Below, piece after piece: positions 1-7,807 of a stretch of 7,807 nucleotides of DNA (within the stretch, counting starts at the first letter, position 1; every line of letters starts with the position of its first letter). Location of the stretch: positions 1-7,807 of the forward strand of contig JBOGOC010000009.1 of assembly GCA_050747525.1 (NCBI GenBank). The letters are read 5' to 3'. The translations under genes were made by a program, and so were the position numbers. This stretch comes from JBOGOC01 sp050747525 (GTDB lineage: Bacteria; Acidobacteriota; Polarisedimenticolia; JACPZX01; DASXTC01). The notes below the pieces were generated by a model. That model made no database searches and was not told the DNA's origin. It saw only the letters and a program-made list of their open reading frames with translations.

Positions 1-246
1 GGTCAGCGGGACGCGCGCCCCTTCGGCGGTGAGCGCCTCGGCCTCCGCCTCCACGCGCACCTCGGCCACGGGATAGAGGGCGGGGCGTGACCAGGGGGCG
101 GCCAGATGGAGGCCGGGCCCCAGAATCCGGGTCCCGGCCACGCCGAAGCATCCTTCGGGCACCCGCGTGATCAGGACGGCGGCCGGCAGAGAGACGACGA
201 GGATCAGAGAGAGGATCAGGACGACGCGTCGGGAGACGGCCCTCAT
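1..246 (-). CDS. Membrane-anchored protein with SPFH/band 7-like N-terminus (3' part cut by window edge)
   Basis: Only the first 82 codons are inside the window; the reading frame is open to base 1. The ATG at 246 is the first possible start, because an in-frame TAG lies 12 nt upstream (261-259) with no start codon between. The ribosome binding site is weak (GAGTG about 9 nt upstream). Residues 8-27 form a hydrophobic signal anchor after an Arg-rich start. The segment that follows, VPEGCFGV, then GPGLHLAAPW, a Tyr-Pro-Val stretch and LTAEGARVPLT, matches the order of motifs that opens SPFH/prohibitin/HflK-type domains: a VPEG.xGV start, a GPGLHxxxP turn, then an acidic strand and a T.EG..V strand. 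SPFH proteins form membrane-associated oligomeric scaffolds. It begins 28 bp after the kinase stop codon on the same strand, so it may be the last visible gene of that operon. The family call rests on motif recognition in a short fragment. The function and any C-terminal domain cannot be known here. Confidence 0.6.
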   Translation of the reverse strand, partial: MRAVSRRVVLILSLILVVSLPAAVLITRVPEGCFGVAGTRILGPGLHLAAPWSRPALYPVAEVRVEAEAEALTAEGARVPLT

Positions 247-274
247 CGCCGTGTCACTCTAGCACCCGGAGCGC

Positions 275-2283
<2,009 letters not shown>

Positions 2284-2284
<1 letters not shown>

Positions 2285-3246
2285 CAGAAGTACAGCTCGG
2301 CCTTGCGGCGAATGTCGTCCTGGATGGTCACCTGGATCTGACGGGCCGTGTTCATGTTCACGGACAGAGAGATGCTGCGCGGCATCGAGACGGGGATCTC
2401 CGAGGGAGCCTCACCCCCGATCACGCGCAGGGCCAGCTCACCCGACTGGCGGCCCACGTCTTTGTAGTCCACCGAGAAGGCCAGCAACGCTCCGGCCTTC
2501 ACGAACGAGGGCGAGAGCCCCACGAACGGGATGCGGTTGCGCAGCGTGGCCAGCAGGATCTGCTTGAGCCCCTGGGGCGAGAAGACGGTGCTGTCGGCCA
2601 CCGACCACAGCACGTCCACTTTGTCCCCGAGGGCCTCGGTGGTGTCGACGATCTGCTTCTCGGACTCGACCGGGATGGCCACCAGCTCGAGACCCATGCC
2701 GGCCGCCGTCGTTCCCGCTTCCTGGACCAGGGAGCCGGTCTGGGCCGGGTTGTACATGACCCCGATGCGGCGGATGGCGGGGAGCACCTCCTTGACCTTG
2801 GCGAACTGGAAGGCCAGGGGGATCTCCATGGAGGCTCCCGTCAGGTTGCGGTGCGCCGCCCTGGTCCCCTCCATCGATCCGTTCCCCGAGGTCGAGAGGA
2901 CCAGCGAGAACACGATGGGGATGTCATGGATCTGGTCGGCGATCGCCTGGGTGGCGCTGCTGCCGATGGTCAGGATCAGATCGGGACGGCGGTTCCGGAT
3001 GCGCCCGGCCAGCGCGGCCGGATCGGACGCGGCCCCCTCCATGGTGAACTCGACCAGCTTGGCGGGCCGCCGCGACTCGTCCAGCACCTGCTCGAACCCC
3101 TCCAGGGCCCGCCGGTAGGGGGCGGCCTCGCGGCTGAGCACCACCGCGATGACCAGGGGAGCGTCGGAGAACGCGGGGACCAGCTCCACCAGGACGACGG
3201 CCGACACCAGCAGCGCCTGGATGACGTGCCGGAAGCGCTTCGACAT
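2284..3246 (-). CDS. Periplasmic ABC_sub_bind-family solute-binding protein
   Basis: 320 residues, close to the usual length for the ABC_sub_bind (TrpX-like, PF04392) family. An N-terminal Sec-type signal peptide (about 1-28, basic start then ALLVSAVVLVELVPAF) directs export. No Cys lies at the cleavage site or anywhere else in the protein, so it is not a lipoprotein. The two-lobe fold is visible from the strand-turn motifs ILTIGSSATQA (91-101), IPIVFSLVL (109-117), NLTGASM (134-140), RRIGVMYNP (159-167), then DVLWSVADSTV (211-221), the IPFVGLSPSFVKAGAL stretch (239-254), VDYKDVGRQ (259-267) and IPVSMPR (284-290). These match the family order throughout. Family members bind small solutes, often amino acids, but nothing here shows the ligand. 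A ribosome binding site GGAGGAG (3263-3257) lies 10 nt before the ATG. The gene follows the TonB-dependent receptor by 34 bp and overlaps the kinase by one base. No permease or ATPase gene is seen, so it may be a ligand presenter for the kinase (inference) or an orphan transport component. Confidence 0.92.
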
Positions 3247-3280
3247 CCTCGTGCGACTCCTCCGTCGTCCTTCCAGATTC

Positions 3281-5914
3281 CTAGAAGCGGACTTCGACCC
3301 CGATCTGGAAGATGCGCCCGAAGTCCACGCTCACGGGCGCGCGGAAATTGTCGTTGGGCGATCCCCCCGTCGTGGCGAAGCGGTCCACGTTCACGATGTT
3401 CAGCTCGTTGGTCAGGTTGAACACCTGGCCGGTCAGCCTGAGCTGGGATTTCCCGACCGTGAATCTCTTGGACAGCGAAAGATCGAGCGAGCGTAGCGGA
3501 GGCATGCGCTCGCTGTTCTTGCCCCCGTACGAGGTGTCGATGATCGTCTGCCCGAGCGGGTTGACCACCAGCGGGCTGTAGAGGCGTCCCGACTGGTAGC
3601 GGTAGATGCCCGTGATCTCCAGGCCGTACGGAAGGTTGCCGAAAGCCGACAGGTTGATGACGTCGGGACGGTCGTAGCCCAGCCGCGTGAAGTCCAGGGA
3701 CCTGGCGTCGGCGCGGTTCTCGAACCCGAAGTCGTCCGAGACGTCGCCGCGCACCCGCGAGCGGGTGTAGGAGCCGATCACCTCGAAGCGGTGGCTGAAC
3801 GGCTTGCGCACGTAGACCTTCCAGTCCGAGTAGTCCGACGTCCCCTTGGTGTCCAGCACCGCCGCCGCGTTGGCGTTGGGGTCCAGCTCCACGCTGGACG
3901 GCAGCGTGCTGACGTCGGTCACCAGGGTTGACCGGAGCTGATTCTTTCCTTCCCAGTGGGTGGTGCTGACGCCCACCTTGAGATTCCAGGGGAGCTCCTG
4001 CTCCACGCCGAAGGTCCAGGAGTCCTTGTAGGGTGCCTTCAGGTTCCCGTCGATGGCGTAGTCGTAGTTGTATATCTCGCCGCCGTACGAGCCGCTCCCG
4101 GCGATGTACAGGTCGTAGCTGACCGAGTAGCCATCGCTGTTCGTGAAGTTCGCGAAGCCCACGAACACGTTGTCGTAGAAGCGTCCGTAGTTGGCGAAGA
4201 TCTTCGACTTGCCGCGCCCCTGCGGATCGAAGGCCACGCCGAGGCGGGGAGCCAGGTTGGTCTCGCCCAGGATGGTCTGGTGATCGGCGCGCACGCCCCC
4301 TTCCACCGTCCACTTCTGGTCGATCACCCAGGTGTCCTGGATGAAGGCCGCGGCCTCTGCGTCGGCGCGATCGGTGACGTCGGGATTCCGGTAGTCGAGG
4401 GTGGTGCTCCAGGTGGAGCCGGGACCAAAGTAGTACTCCGCGACGGCGTCCTGGTTGAAGGTGAAGTCCTCCGCCCGCATAGTCCCTGTGAAGTCCATGA
4501 AGGAGTAGTCCAGGCCTCCCTTGAGGCGGTGGGTCCCCTTCTGCCACGTGAGGGCCGACGACAGGCGGATGCGGTCGGTGCTGCGGTCCTGATCGACGTA
4601 GTAGGTCCCCTGGAAGGAGACAGGCTCGCCGGGCGTGATGACCGCCTGATAGGGGCCCAGCCCTTCCTCCGCCGGACGCGCCGTCAAGTACTGATGGTGG
4701 GCGAACAGCTGCGTCTCCACGAACGCGTTGGGGTTGAGCGTCCACGTGTCGCGCAGCTGGATGAGGTAGGCGCCCTGCGTCTGGTCGAAGTTGGTCCCCT
4801 CCATGAATCGGGCGTCCGTGATCAGGTTCTGGAACTTGGACGGATCGGTGGCCACGTTGGCGACGAAGGTGTGGTTGGCCCCCATCAGCGTCGTGACCTT
4901 GAACTGCCCGTGATAGCGATCCCCGGTGCGCTCGGAGTTGCTGAAGACCGACCCGATATCCTCCTGCCAGTACTGGAAGGACGAGGCAAACCAGGCCTTG
5001 TTCTTCACCAGCGGGCCGGAGAAGGCGATCTCCTGCCACTGCTGTGTCTCCGGACGCGGGTTGTTGTTGTTGTCGGTTGAACCATCGCTGTCCGCGGCCG
5101 CCACCAGCTCGTCGAATCCCTCGAGGTCGGCCCCCATGCTGTCCGACCGCATGTGGCCGCTGTAGAGCAGCTCGAAGTCGTTGGTCCCCGACTTGGTGAT
5201 GATGTTGGCGATGCCGCCCGACTGCTCGCCGTACTCGGGCTGGAAGCCCGACGTGTTGACCTCGAAGCGCTCGATGGAGTTCTGGTTCACGTTGAGGCCG
5301 AACGTGCCGGTCACGAAGTCGTTGATGTTGGCGCCGTCCAGCCGGAAGCCGTTCTGCGTCATGCGGCTGCCGTTGATGTTGTACTGGGCCTCGGTGAAGC
5401 CGGTGTTGTTGCTCACGCCGGGAAACAGGGTGAGGATCTGCTGGTAGCGCCGCGAGACCAGCGGCAGCCGGTTCACGTAGGTGGCGTCCACCACCTCTTT
5501 GCTGGAGGTGTTGCTGGTGTCCACGACCGGGCGCTCGGCCTGCACGGTGACCTTCTCGCTCAACCCTTCGGGAAGCTGGACGTTGAACAGCCGCGTCTCG
5601 TCGGGGTTGATGACGATCTGCACCACCTCGTAGGGGCGGTACCCGATGAGCGTCACCGTCATGCTGTACACACCCACCGGCAGGCCGTTGAGCACGAAGG
5701 CCCCCTCGGCGTTGGTGATGGCGCTGCGGGACCCGCTCCCCAGCGGGGCCCCGAAGACCTCGATGCCGGCGCCCGGCAGGAAGTTGCCGGCGTCGTCGGT
5801 CACGCTTCCACGGATGGTTCCAGTGATGTTGGCCTGGGCGATGACCGGGGGCGCCCAGGAGAGCCAGAGCGCAGCCAGGGCGATCACCGCCACAAGCGGA
5901 CGTTTGTAGTCCAT
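3281..5914 (-). CDS. TonB-dependent outer-membrane receptor with N-terminal carboxypeptidase-regulatory-like domain
   Basis: 877-residue outer-membrane receptor expected to take up a large or scarce ligand using TonB/ExbBD energy. The signal peptide is at about residues 1-28 (hydrophobic core LVAVIALAALWLSW, cleavage near VIAQA). A carboxypeptidase-regulatory-like beta-sandwich spans about 31-114 (GTIRGSVTDDAGNFLPGAGI, then ITNAEGAFVLNGLPVGVYS, then a GYRPYE strand). EKVTVQAERPVVD (120-132) begins the plug, which ends around the conserved GGIANIITKSGTNDFE stretch. The remainder is a beta barrel rich in alternating aromatic residues and ends in VEVRF with the terminal Phe typical of outer-membrane proteins. 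A longer reading with a start at 5938 is possible. The start at 5914 is preferred because GAGGAG lies 6 nt upstream and because it puts the signal peptide directly at the N-terminus. It is the first gene of the leftward run, with a promoter-like element at 5984-6011. The domain layout resembles Oar-like receptors of Acidobacteriota and Myxococcota. The substrate is unknown. Confidence 0.93.
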   Translation of the reverse strand: MDYKRPLVAVIALAALWLSWAPPVIAQANITGTIRGSVTDDAGNFLPGAGIEVFGAPLGSGSRSAITNAEGAFVLNGLPVGVYSMTVTLIGYRPYEVVQIVINPDETRLFNVQLPEGLSEKVTVQAERPVVDTSNTSSKEVVDATYVNRLPLVSRRYQQILTLFPGVSNNTGFTEAQYNINGSRMTQNGFRLDGANINDFVTGTFGLNVNQNSIERFEVNTSGFQPEYGEQSGGIANIITKSGTNDFELLYSGHMRSDSMGADLEGFDELVAAADSDGSTDNNNNPRPETQQWQEIAFSGPLVKNKAWFASSFQYWQEDIGSVFSNSERTGDRYHGQFKVTTLMGANHTFVANVATDPSKFQNLITDARFMEGTNFDQTQGAYLIQLRDTWTLNPNAFVETQLFAHHQYLTARPAEEGLGPYQAVITPGEPVSFQGTYYVDQDRSTDRIRLSSALTWQKGTHRLKGGLDYSFMDFTGTMRAEDFTFNQDAVAEYYFGPGSTWSTTLDYRNPDVTDRADAEAAAFIQDTWVIDQKWTVEGGVRADHQTILGETNLAPRLGVAFDPQGRGKSKIFANYGRFYDNVFVGFANFTNSDGYSVSYDLYIAGSGSYGGEIYNYDYAIDGNLKAPYKDSWTFGVEQELPWNLKVGVSTTHWEGKNQLRSTLVTDVSTLPSSVELDPNANAAAVLDTKGTSDYSDWKVYVRKPFSHRFEVIGSYTRSRVRGDVSDDFGFENRADARSLDFTRLGYDRPDVINLSAFGNLPYGLEITGIYRYQSGRLYSPLVVNPLGQTIIDTSYGGKNSERMPPLRSLDLSLSKRFTVGKSQLRLTGQVFNLTNELNIVNVDRFATTGGSPNDNFRAPVSVDFGRIFQIGVEVRF

Positions 5915-5920
5915 GCGATT

Positions 5921-5926
5921 CTCCTC
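5921..5926 (-). promoter_or_regulatory. Ribosome binding site that fixes the TonB-dependent receptor start
   Basis: GAGGAG read on the minus strand, 6 nt before the ATG at 5914. The alternative ATG 24 bases upstream (5938) lies before this site, would add eight acidic/polar residues (MGADEENR) ahead of the signal peptide, and has no comparable purine tract at the right distance. Confidence 0.75.
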
Positions 5927-5983
5927 GTCTGCTCCCATAGGCGGATCACCTGGAGCGTAGGCAGCCCTTTATCGGCGTGGGTA

Positions 5984-6011
5984 TGTATATGCTGGCTGTC
6001 TGGCTAGTCAA
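5984..6011 (-). promoter_or_regulatory. Sigma70-like promoter for the receptor operon
   Basis: Read on the minus strand: TTGACT (6011-6006), a 16-base spacer, then TATACA (5989-5984). The -35 matches the consensus at 5 of 6 bases and the -10 at 4 of 6. Transcription would begin near 5977, giving a leader of about 63 nt before the ATG at 5914. The surrounding region is more AT-rich than the genes. The prediction is by eye; the -10 is imperfect. Confidence 0.5.
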
Positions 6012-6018
6012 GAACGGT

Positions 6019-6060
6019 CGTCGTATGTGCATTTTCCTGAAACTGAATGCACATGCGGCG
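6019..6060. promoter_or_regulatory. Long inverted repeat, candidate operator in the divergent promoter region
   Basis: A perfect 9-base inverted repeat, ATGTGCATT (6025-6033) and AATGCACAT (6046-6054), is separated by 12 bases. The symmetry extends outward to 15-base arms (6019-6033 and 6046-6060) with only two mismatches, both T opposite G. The half-site centres (6029 and 6050) are 21 bp apart, about two helical turns, which suits a dimeric regulator on one face of the DNA. The repeat begins 7 bp upstream of the -35 of the receptor promoter and is centred near -62 relative to the predicted start. As RNA, both T-G mismatches could wobble-pair on the plus strand, so a stable hairpin is an alternative, but neither strand has a U-tract after it. 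The regulator is not identified. Confidence 0.6.
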
Positions 6061-6110
6061 TAAATAGCGGATAAGAAAGGAGGAAGGGGTGGGCCGGCCC
6101 CTCGATTTCA

Positions 6111-6138
6111 TTGACAAGGAGTCGAAATCCGATATGAT
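6111..6138 (+). promoter_or_regulatory. Sigma70-like promoter for the DsbA-like lipoprotein gene
   Basis: TTGACA (6111-6116), a 16-base spacer, then TATGAT (6133-6138). The -35 is a perfect consensus match and the -10 matches 5 of 6 bases. Transcription would begin near 6145, about 52 nt before the ATG at 6197. Because it lies inside the longer open frame that begins with GTG at 6089, it argues against that upstream start. Confidence 0.7.
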
Positions 6139-6181
6139 GTCGGGACTTCAGAACCCATCCAGGACGTTCGAGACAAACCAG

Positions 6182-6187
6182 GGAGGT
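6182..6187 (+). promoter_or_regulatory. Ribosome binding site that fixes the DsbA-like lipoprotein start
   Basis: GGAGGT, 9 nt before the ATG at 6197. The site, the downstream lipoprotein signal peptide and the promoter at 6111-6138 all agree on this start. Confidence 0.75.
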
Positions 6188-6196
6188 CTCTCCGAC

Positions 6197-7741
6197 ATGC
6201 GACGCAGCCGCTCATTGTTCTTCTCCATTACGGCCCTGACGCTTCTGCTCGCCTGCTCGAGCAGCGGCGCGCGAGAGAGCGCTCCGGCCGCCGCGGCGGG
6301 AGCGAAGCAGTATCGGGAGGGGCTGGCCGGTGTGGACTTCACGGGGCTCAGCAATACCCAGAAGGAAGCCGCACTGGACATCTTGAATGCCAACAACTGC
6401 GACTGCGGTTGCGGGATGACCATCGCCCAGTGCCGTGTCGAGGACAAGACCTGCGGACGGAGCCCGCAGCTCGCGAAAACGGTGGTGGACTCGGTGAAGG
6501 CGGGCAAGGACGCCGCCACCGTCGCGGCGGCCCTCAAGGGGATGCAGGCCGCGGCGGCGCCTCAGCAGCCCGCGGCGCCGGCCACCCCCACCAAGCCGGT
6601 CACCATCTCCATGGACAACGCCCAGGTCCAGGGGAACGCCAAGGCCAAGGCCACCCTGGTGGAGTTCGCCGACTATCAGTGCCCCTACTGCGTGCGGGCC
6701 GTGGACGTGGTCAAGCAGCTGCAGGCGAAGTATCCCAACGATCTGAAGTACGTCTACAAGCAGTTTCCGCTGACCAGCATCCACAAGTTCGCCGAGCCCG
6801 CATCGCGGGCCGGCCTGGCCGCGGCGCGCCAGGGAAAGTTCTGGCAGATGCACGAGAAGCTGTTCCAGAACTCCCGCGCCCTCGATGACGCCAGCCTCAA
6901 GAAGTACGCCGGGGAGCTCGGGCTGGACGCCGCCAAGTTCGCCAACGACTTCGCCGATCCGGCCATCGCCAAGATGGTGCAGGCGGACCTGACCGAAGGT
7001 GGAAGCCTCGGCGTGGGAGGCACGCCCACCTTCTTCGTCAACGGCGTCCAGGTCCCGTCATGGGACGTGAACACCTTGTCCAAGATGATCGACATGGCCA
7101 TCTCGGGCGGCGACGTGGCGGCCGCGGCCGCCGAGGCGCGCGGCGTTATCGAGCAGCAGCAGGCCGCCCAGAGAGATGCCCAGCGCAAGCAGCAGGAGGA
7201 GATGGCCAAGAGGGTGGTGGACATCGACGTGAAGGGGGCGCCCATGAAGGGAGATCCCAAGGCCCCCGTGACGATCGTGGAGTTCGCCGACTACCAGTGC
7301 CCCTACTGCGCCAGCGCCCAGCCGCTGATCAAGCAGGTGATGGAGGCCTACCCGGGCAAGGTGAGGTTCGTGTACAAGCACTTCCCGCTGGTGAGCATCC
7401 ATCCCAACGCGCGTCCGGCGGCCATGGCAGCGGTCGAGGCGATGCAGCAGGGCAAGTTCTGGGAGATGCACGACCTTCTCTACCAGAACTACAGCAAGCT
7501 GGACCGTGCGAGCCTCACCACCATCGCGCAGCAGGCCGGGCTGGACATGGCCAAGTTCGAGAAGTCCATGCAGAGCGAGTCGCACGGCCCGGCCGTGGAC
7601 AAGGACATGGCCGATTCCCAGAGCGCGGGGGTGAACAGCACGCCCACCTTCTTCATCAACGGCAAGCGCGTGATGAACCGCAGCTACGACGTGTTCAAGA
7701 AGATGATCGACGAGGCGCTGGCCGCGAAGGGCGCGGCCTGA
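6197..7741 (+). CDS. Lipoprotein with five-cysteine module and two tandem DsbA-like thioredoxin domains
   Basis: 514-residue predicted envelope thiol-disulfide oxidoreductase. The lipoprotein signal peptide ends in lipobox LLAC with lipidated C20; Ser at +2 fits outer-membrane sorting by the E. coli rule. A small module (about 45-112) has C68, C70, C72, C79 and C86 in the pattern CDCGCG...AQC...TC. An Ala/Pro-rich linker (about 116-134) follows. Thioredoxin-like domain 1 (about 135-303) has FADYQCPYC with C162/C165 and cis-Pro P277 in GGTPTFF. A Gln-rich charged linker (about 316-338) leads to domain 2 (about 341-511) with FADYQCPYC, C368/C371, and P483 in NSTPTFF. Both domains keep the full redox motif, so both could be active as disulfide oxidases or isomerases, or as reductases for an unknown substrate. 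They belong to the Thioredoxin_4/DsbA superfamily. A GTG start at 6089 is also open and has a good ribosome binding site, but it would put 36 hydrophilic residues before the signal peptide. The next gene downstream is not visible. Confidence 0.93.
   Translation: MRRSRSLFFSITALTLLLACSSSGARESAPAAAAGAKQYREGLAGVDFTGLSNTQKEAALDILNANNCDCGCGMTIAQCRVEDKTCGRSPQLAKTVVDSVKAGKDAATVAAALKGMQAAAAPQQPAAPATPTKPVTISMDNAQVQGNAKAKATLVEFADYQCPYCVRAVDVVKQLQAKYPNDLKYVYKQFPLTSIHKFAEPASRAGLAAARQGKFWQMHEKLFQNSRALDDASLKKYAGELGLDAAKFANDFADPAIAKMVQADLTEGGSLGVGGTPTFFVNGVQVPSWDVNTLSKMIDMAISGGDVAAAAAEARGVIEQQQAAQRDAQRKQQEEMAKRVVDIDVKGAPMKGDPKAPVTIVEFADYQCPYCASAQPLIKQVMEAYPGKVRFVYKHFPLVSIHPNARPAAMAAVEAMQQGKFWEMHDLLYQNYSKLDRASLTTIAQQAGLDMAKFEKSMQSESHGPAVDKDMADSQSAGVNSTPTFFINGKRVMNRSYDVFKKMIDEALAAKGAA
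6605..7102 (+). repeat. First copy of the internal domain duplication in the DsbA-like gene
   Basis: Encodes residues 137-302. It aligns without any gap to residues 343-508 (7223-7720) at a constant offset of 206 codons. A hand count gives about 76 identities in 166 positions (about 45%). Landmarks kept at the same offset are the CPYC motif, the QGKFW stretch, the GLD.AKF segment and the TPTFF cis-Pro strand. Confidence 0.85.
7223..7720 (+). repeat. Second copy of the internal domain duplication in the DsbA-like gene
   Basis: Encodes residues 343-508, the partner of 6605-7102. The strongest DNA-level match is the 34-base active-site stretch 7277-7310 against 6659-6692, which differs at one synonymous base (TAC versus TAT). 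Elsewhere the copies have diverged, especially in the helical insert (residues 250-268 against 456-474). Confidence 0.85.
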
Positions 7742-7746
7742 TCTAG

Positions 7747-7764
7747 TCCTCCGCGAGGGGAGGA
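7747..7764 (+). terminator. Weak hairpin after the DsbA-like gene, possible terminator
   Basis: TCCTCC (7747-7752) and GGAGGA (7759-7764) can form a 6-bp stem with a 6-base loop, starting 5 bases after the stop codon. No T-run follows, so it is not a classical intrinsic terminator. The remaining bases to 7807 hold no recognisable gene or site. Confidence 0.25.
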
Positions 7765-7807
7765 GATCGCCCAGTGGTCGTGGGGCCGGGGGCGGGGAGT
7801 GGTCTCC

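Noticed and set aside
2976..5039. 687-codon open frame on the minus strand overlapping the receptor and binding-protein genes in another frame
   Set aside because: The translation is Arg/Gly/Pro-rich and low in complexity, crosses the boundary between two well-supported genes, and has no recognisable domain.
3956..5080. 374-codon open frame on the plus strand opposite the receptor gene
   Set aside because: It is rich in Val, Gly, Arg and Leu without motifs, and it is fully contained in the receptor gene on the other strand.
5924..5962. Possible leader hairpin (GCTCC with GGAGC) in the receptor 5' leader, considered as a riboswitch or attenuator
   Set aside because: Only five base pairs with a long loop and no conserved riboswitch core such as a cobalamin box; a leader of about 63 nt is too short for the usual cobalamin riboswitch.
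5153..6007. 284-codon plus-strand open frame running from the receptor gene into the intergenic region
   Set aside because: It is mostly antisense to the signal peptide, N-terminal domain and plug of the receptor, has no domain, and covers the predicted receptor promoter.
6085..6102. GC-rich palindromic tract (GGGCCGGCCC at 6091-6100, flanked by AGGGG and CCCCT) considered as an operator or terminator
   Set aside because: Short GC palindromes are common in GC-rich DNA, the flanking symmetry is imperfect, and no T-run follows.

Overview
The window comes from a GC-rich diderm bacterium: it encodes an outer-membrane TonB-dependent receptor and a lipoprotein, and codon third positions are strongly G/C biased. 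A TonB-dependent receptor with an N-terminal carboxypeptidase-regulatory-like domain, next to a CHASE8/BarA-type hybrid kinase, is typical of Acidobacteriota and related uncultured high-GC lineages. That assignment is an inference; no rRNA, tRNA or marker gene is present to settle it. No CRISPR array, insertion sequence, integrase, phage gene or origin was seen.

Layout. Positions 1-5914 read leftward as one compact minus-strand gene run. In transcription order it is a TonB-dependent receptor (5914-3281), a periplasmic ABC_sub_bind-type solute-binding protein (3246-2284), a membrane-bound hybrid histidine kinase with a C-terminal receiver (2284-275), and the first 82 codons of a membrane-anchored protein with an SPFH/band 7-like start (246 to the window edge). 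The gaps are 34 bp, a 1-base TGATG overlap, and 28 bp, so one transcript is likely. Positions 5915-6196 are a divergent control region with one promoter-like element facing each way and a long inverted repeat (6019-6060) just upstream of the receptor promoter. On the plus strand, 6197-7741 encodes a lipoprotein with a five-cysteine module followed by two DsbA-like thioredoxin domains. The last 66 bases hold only a weak hairpin.

How the genes may work together. The minus-strand genes look like an uptake-and-sensing module. The receptor would bring a ligand across the outer membrane, the solute-binding protein would bind it in the periplasm, and the translationally coupled kinase would report it through phosphorelay. 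No ABC permease or ATPase lies among them, so the binding protein may serve sensing rather than transport. The ligand and the downstream regulator cannot be read from the window. The divergent lipoprotein is probably an envelope thiol-disulfide oxidoreductase; its only visible link to the module is the shared intergenic region.
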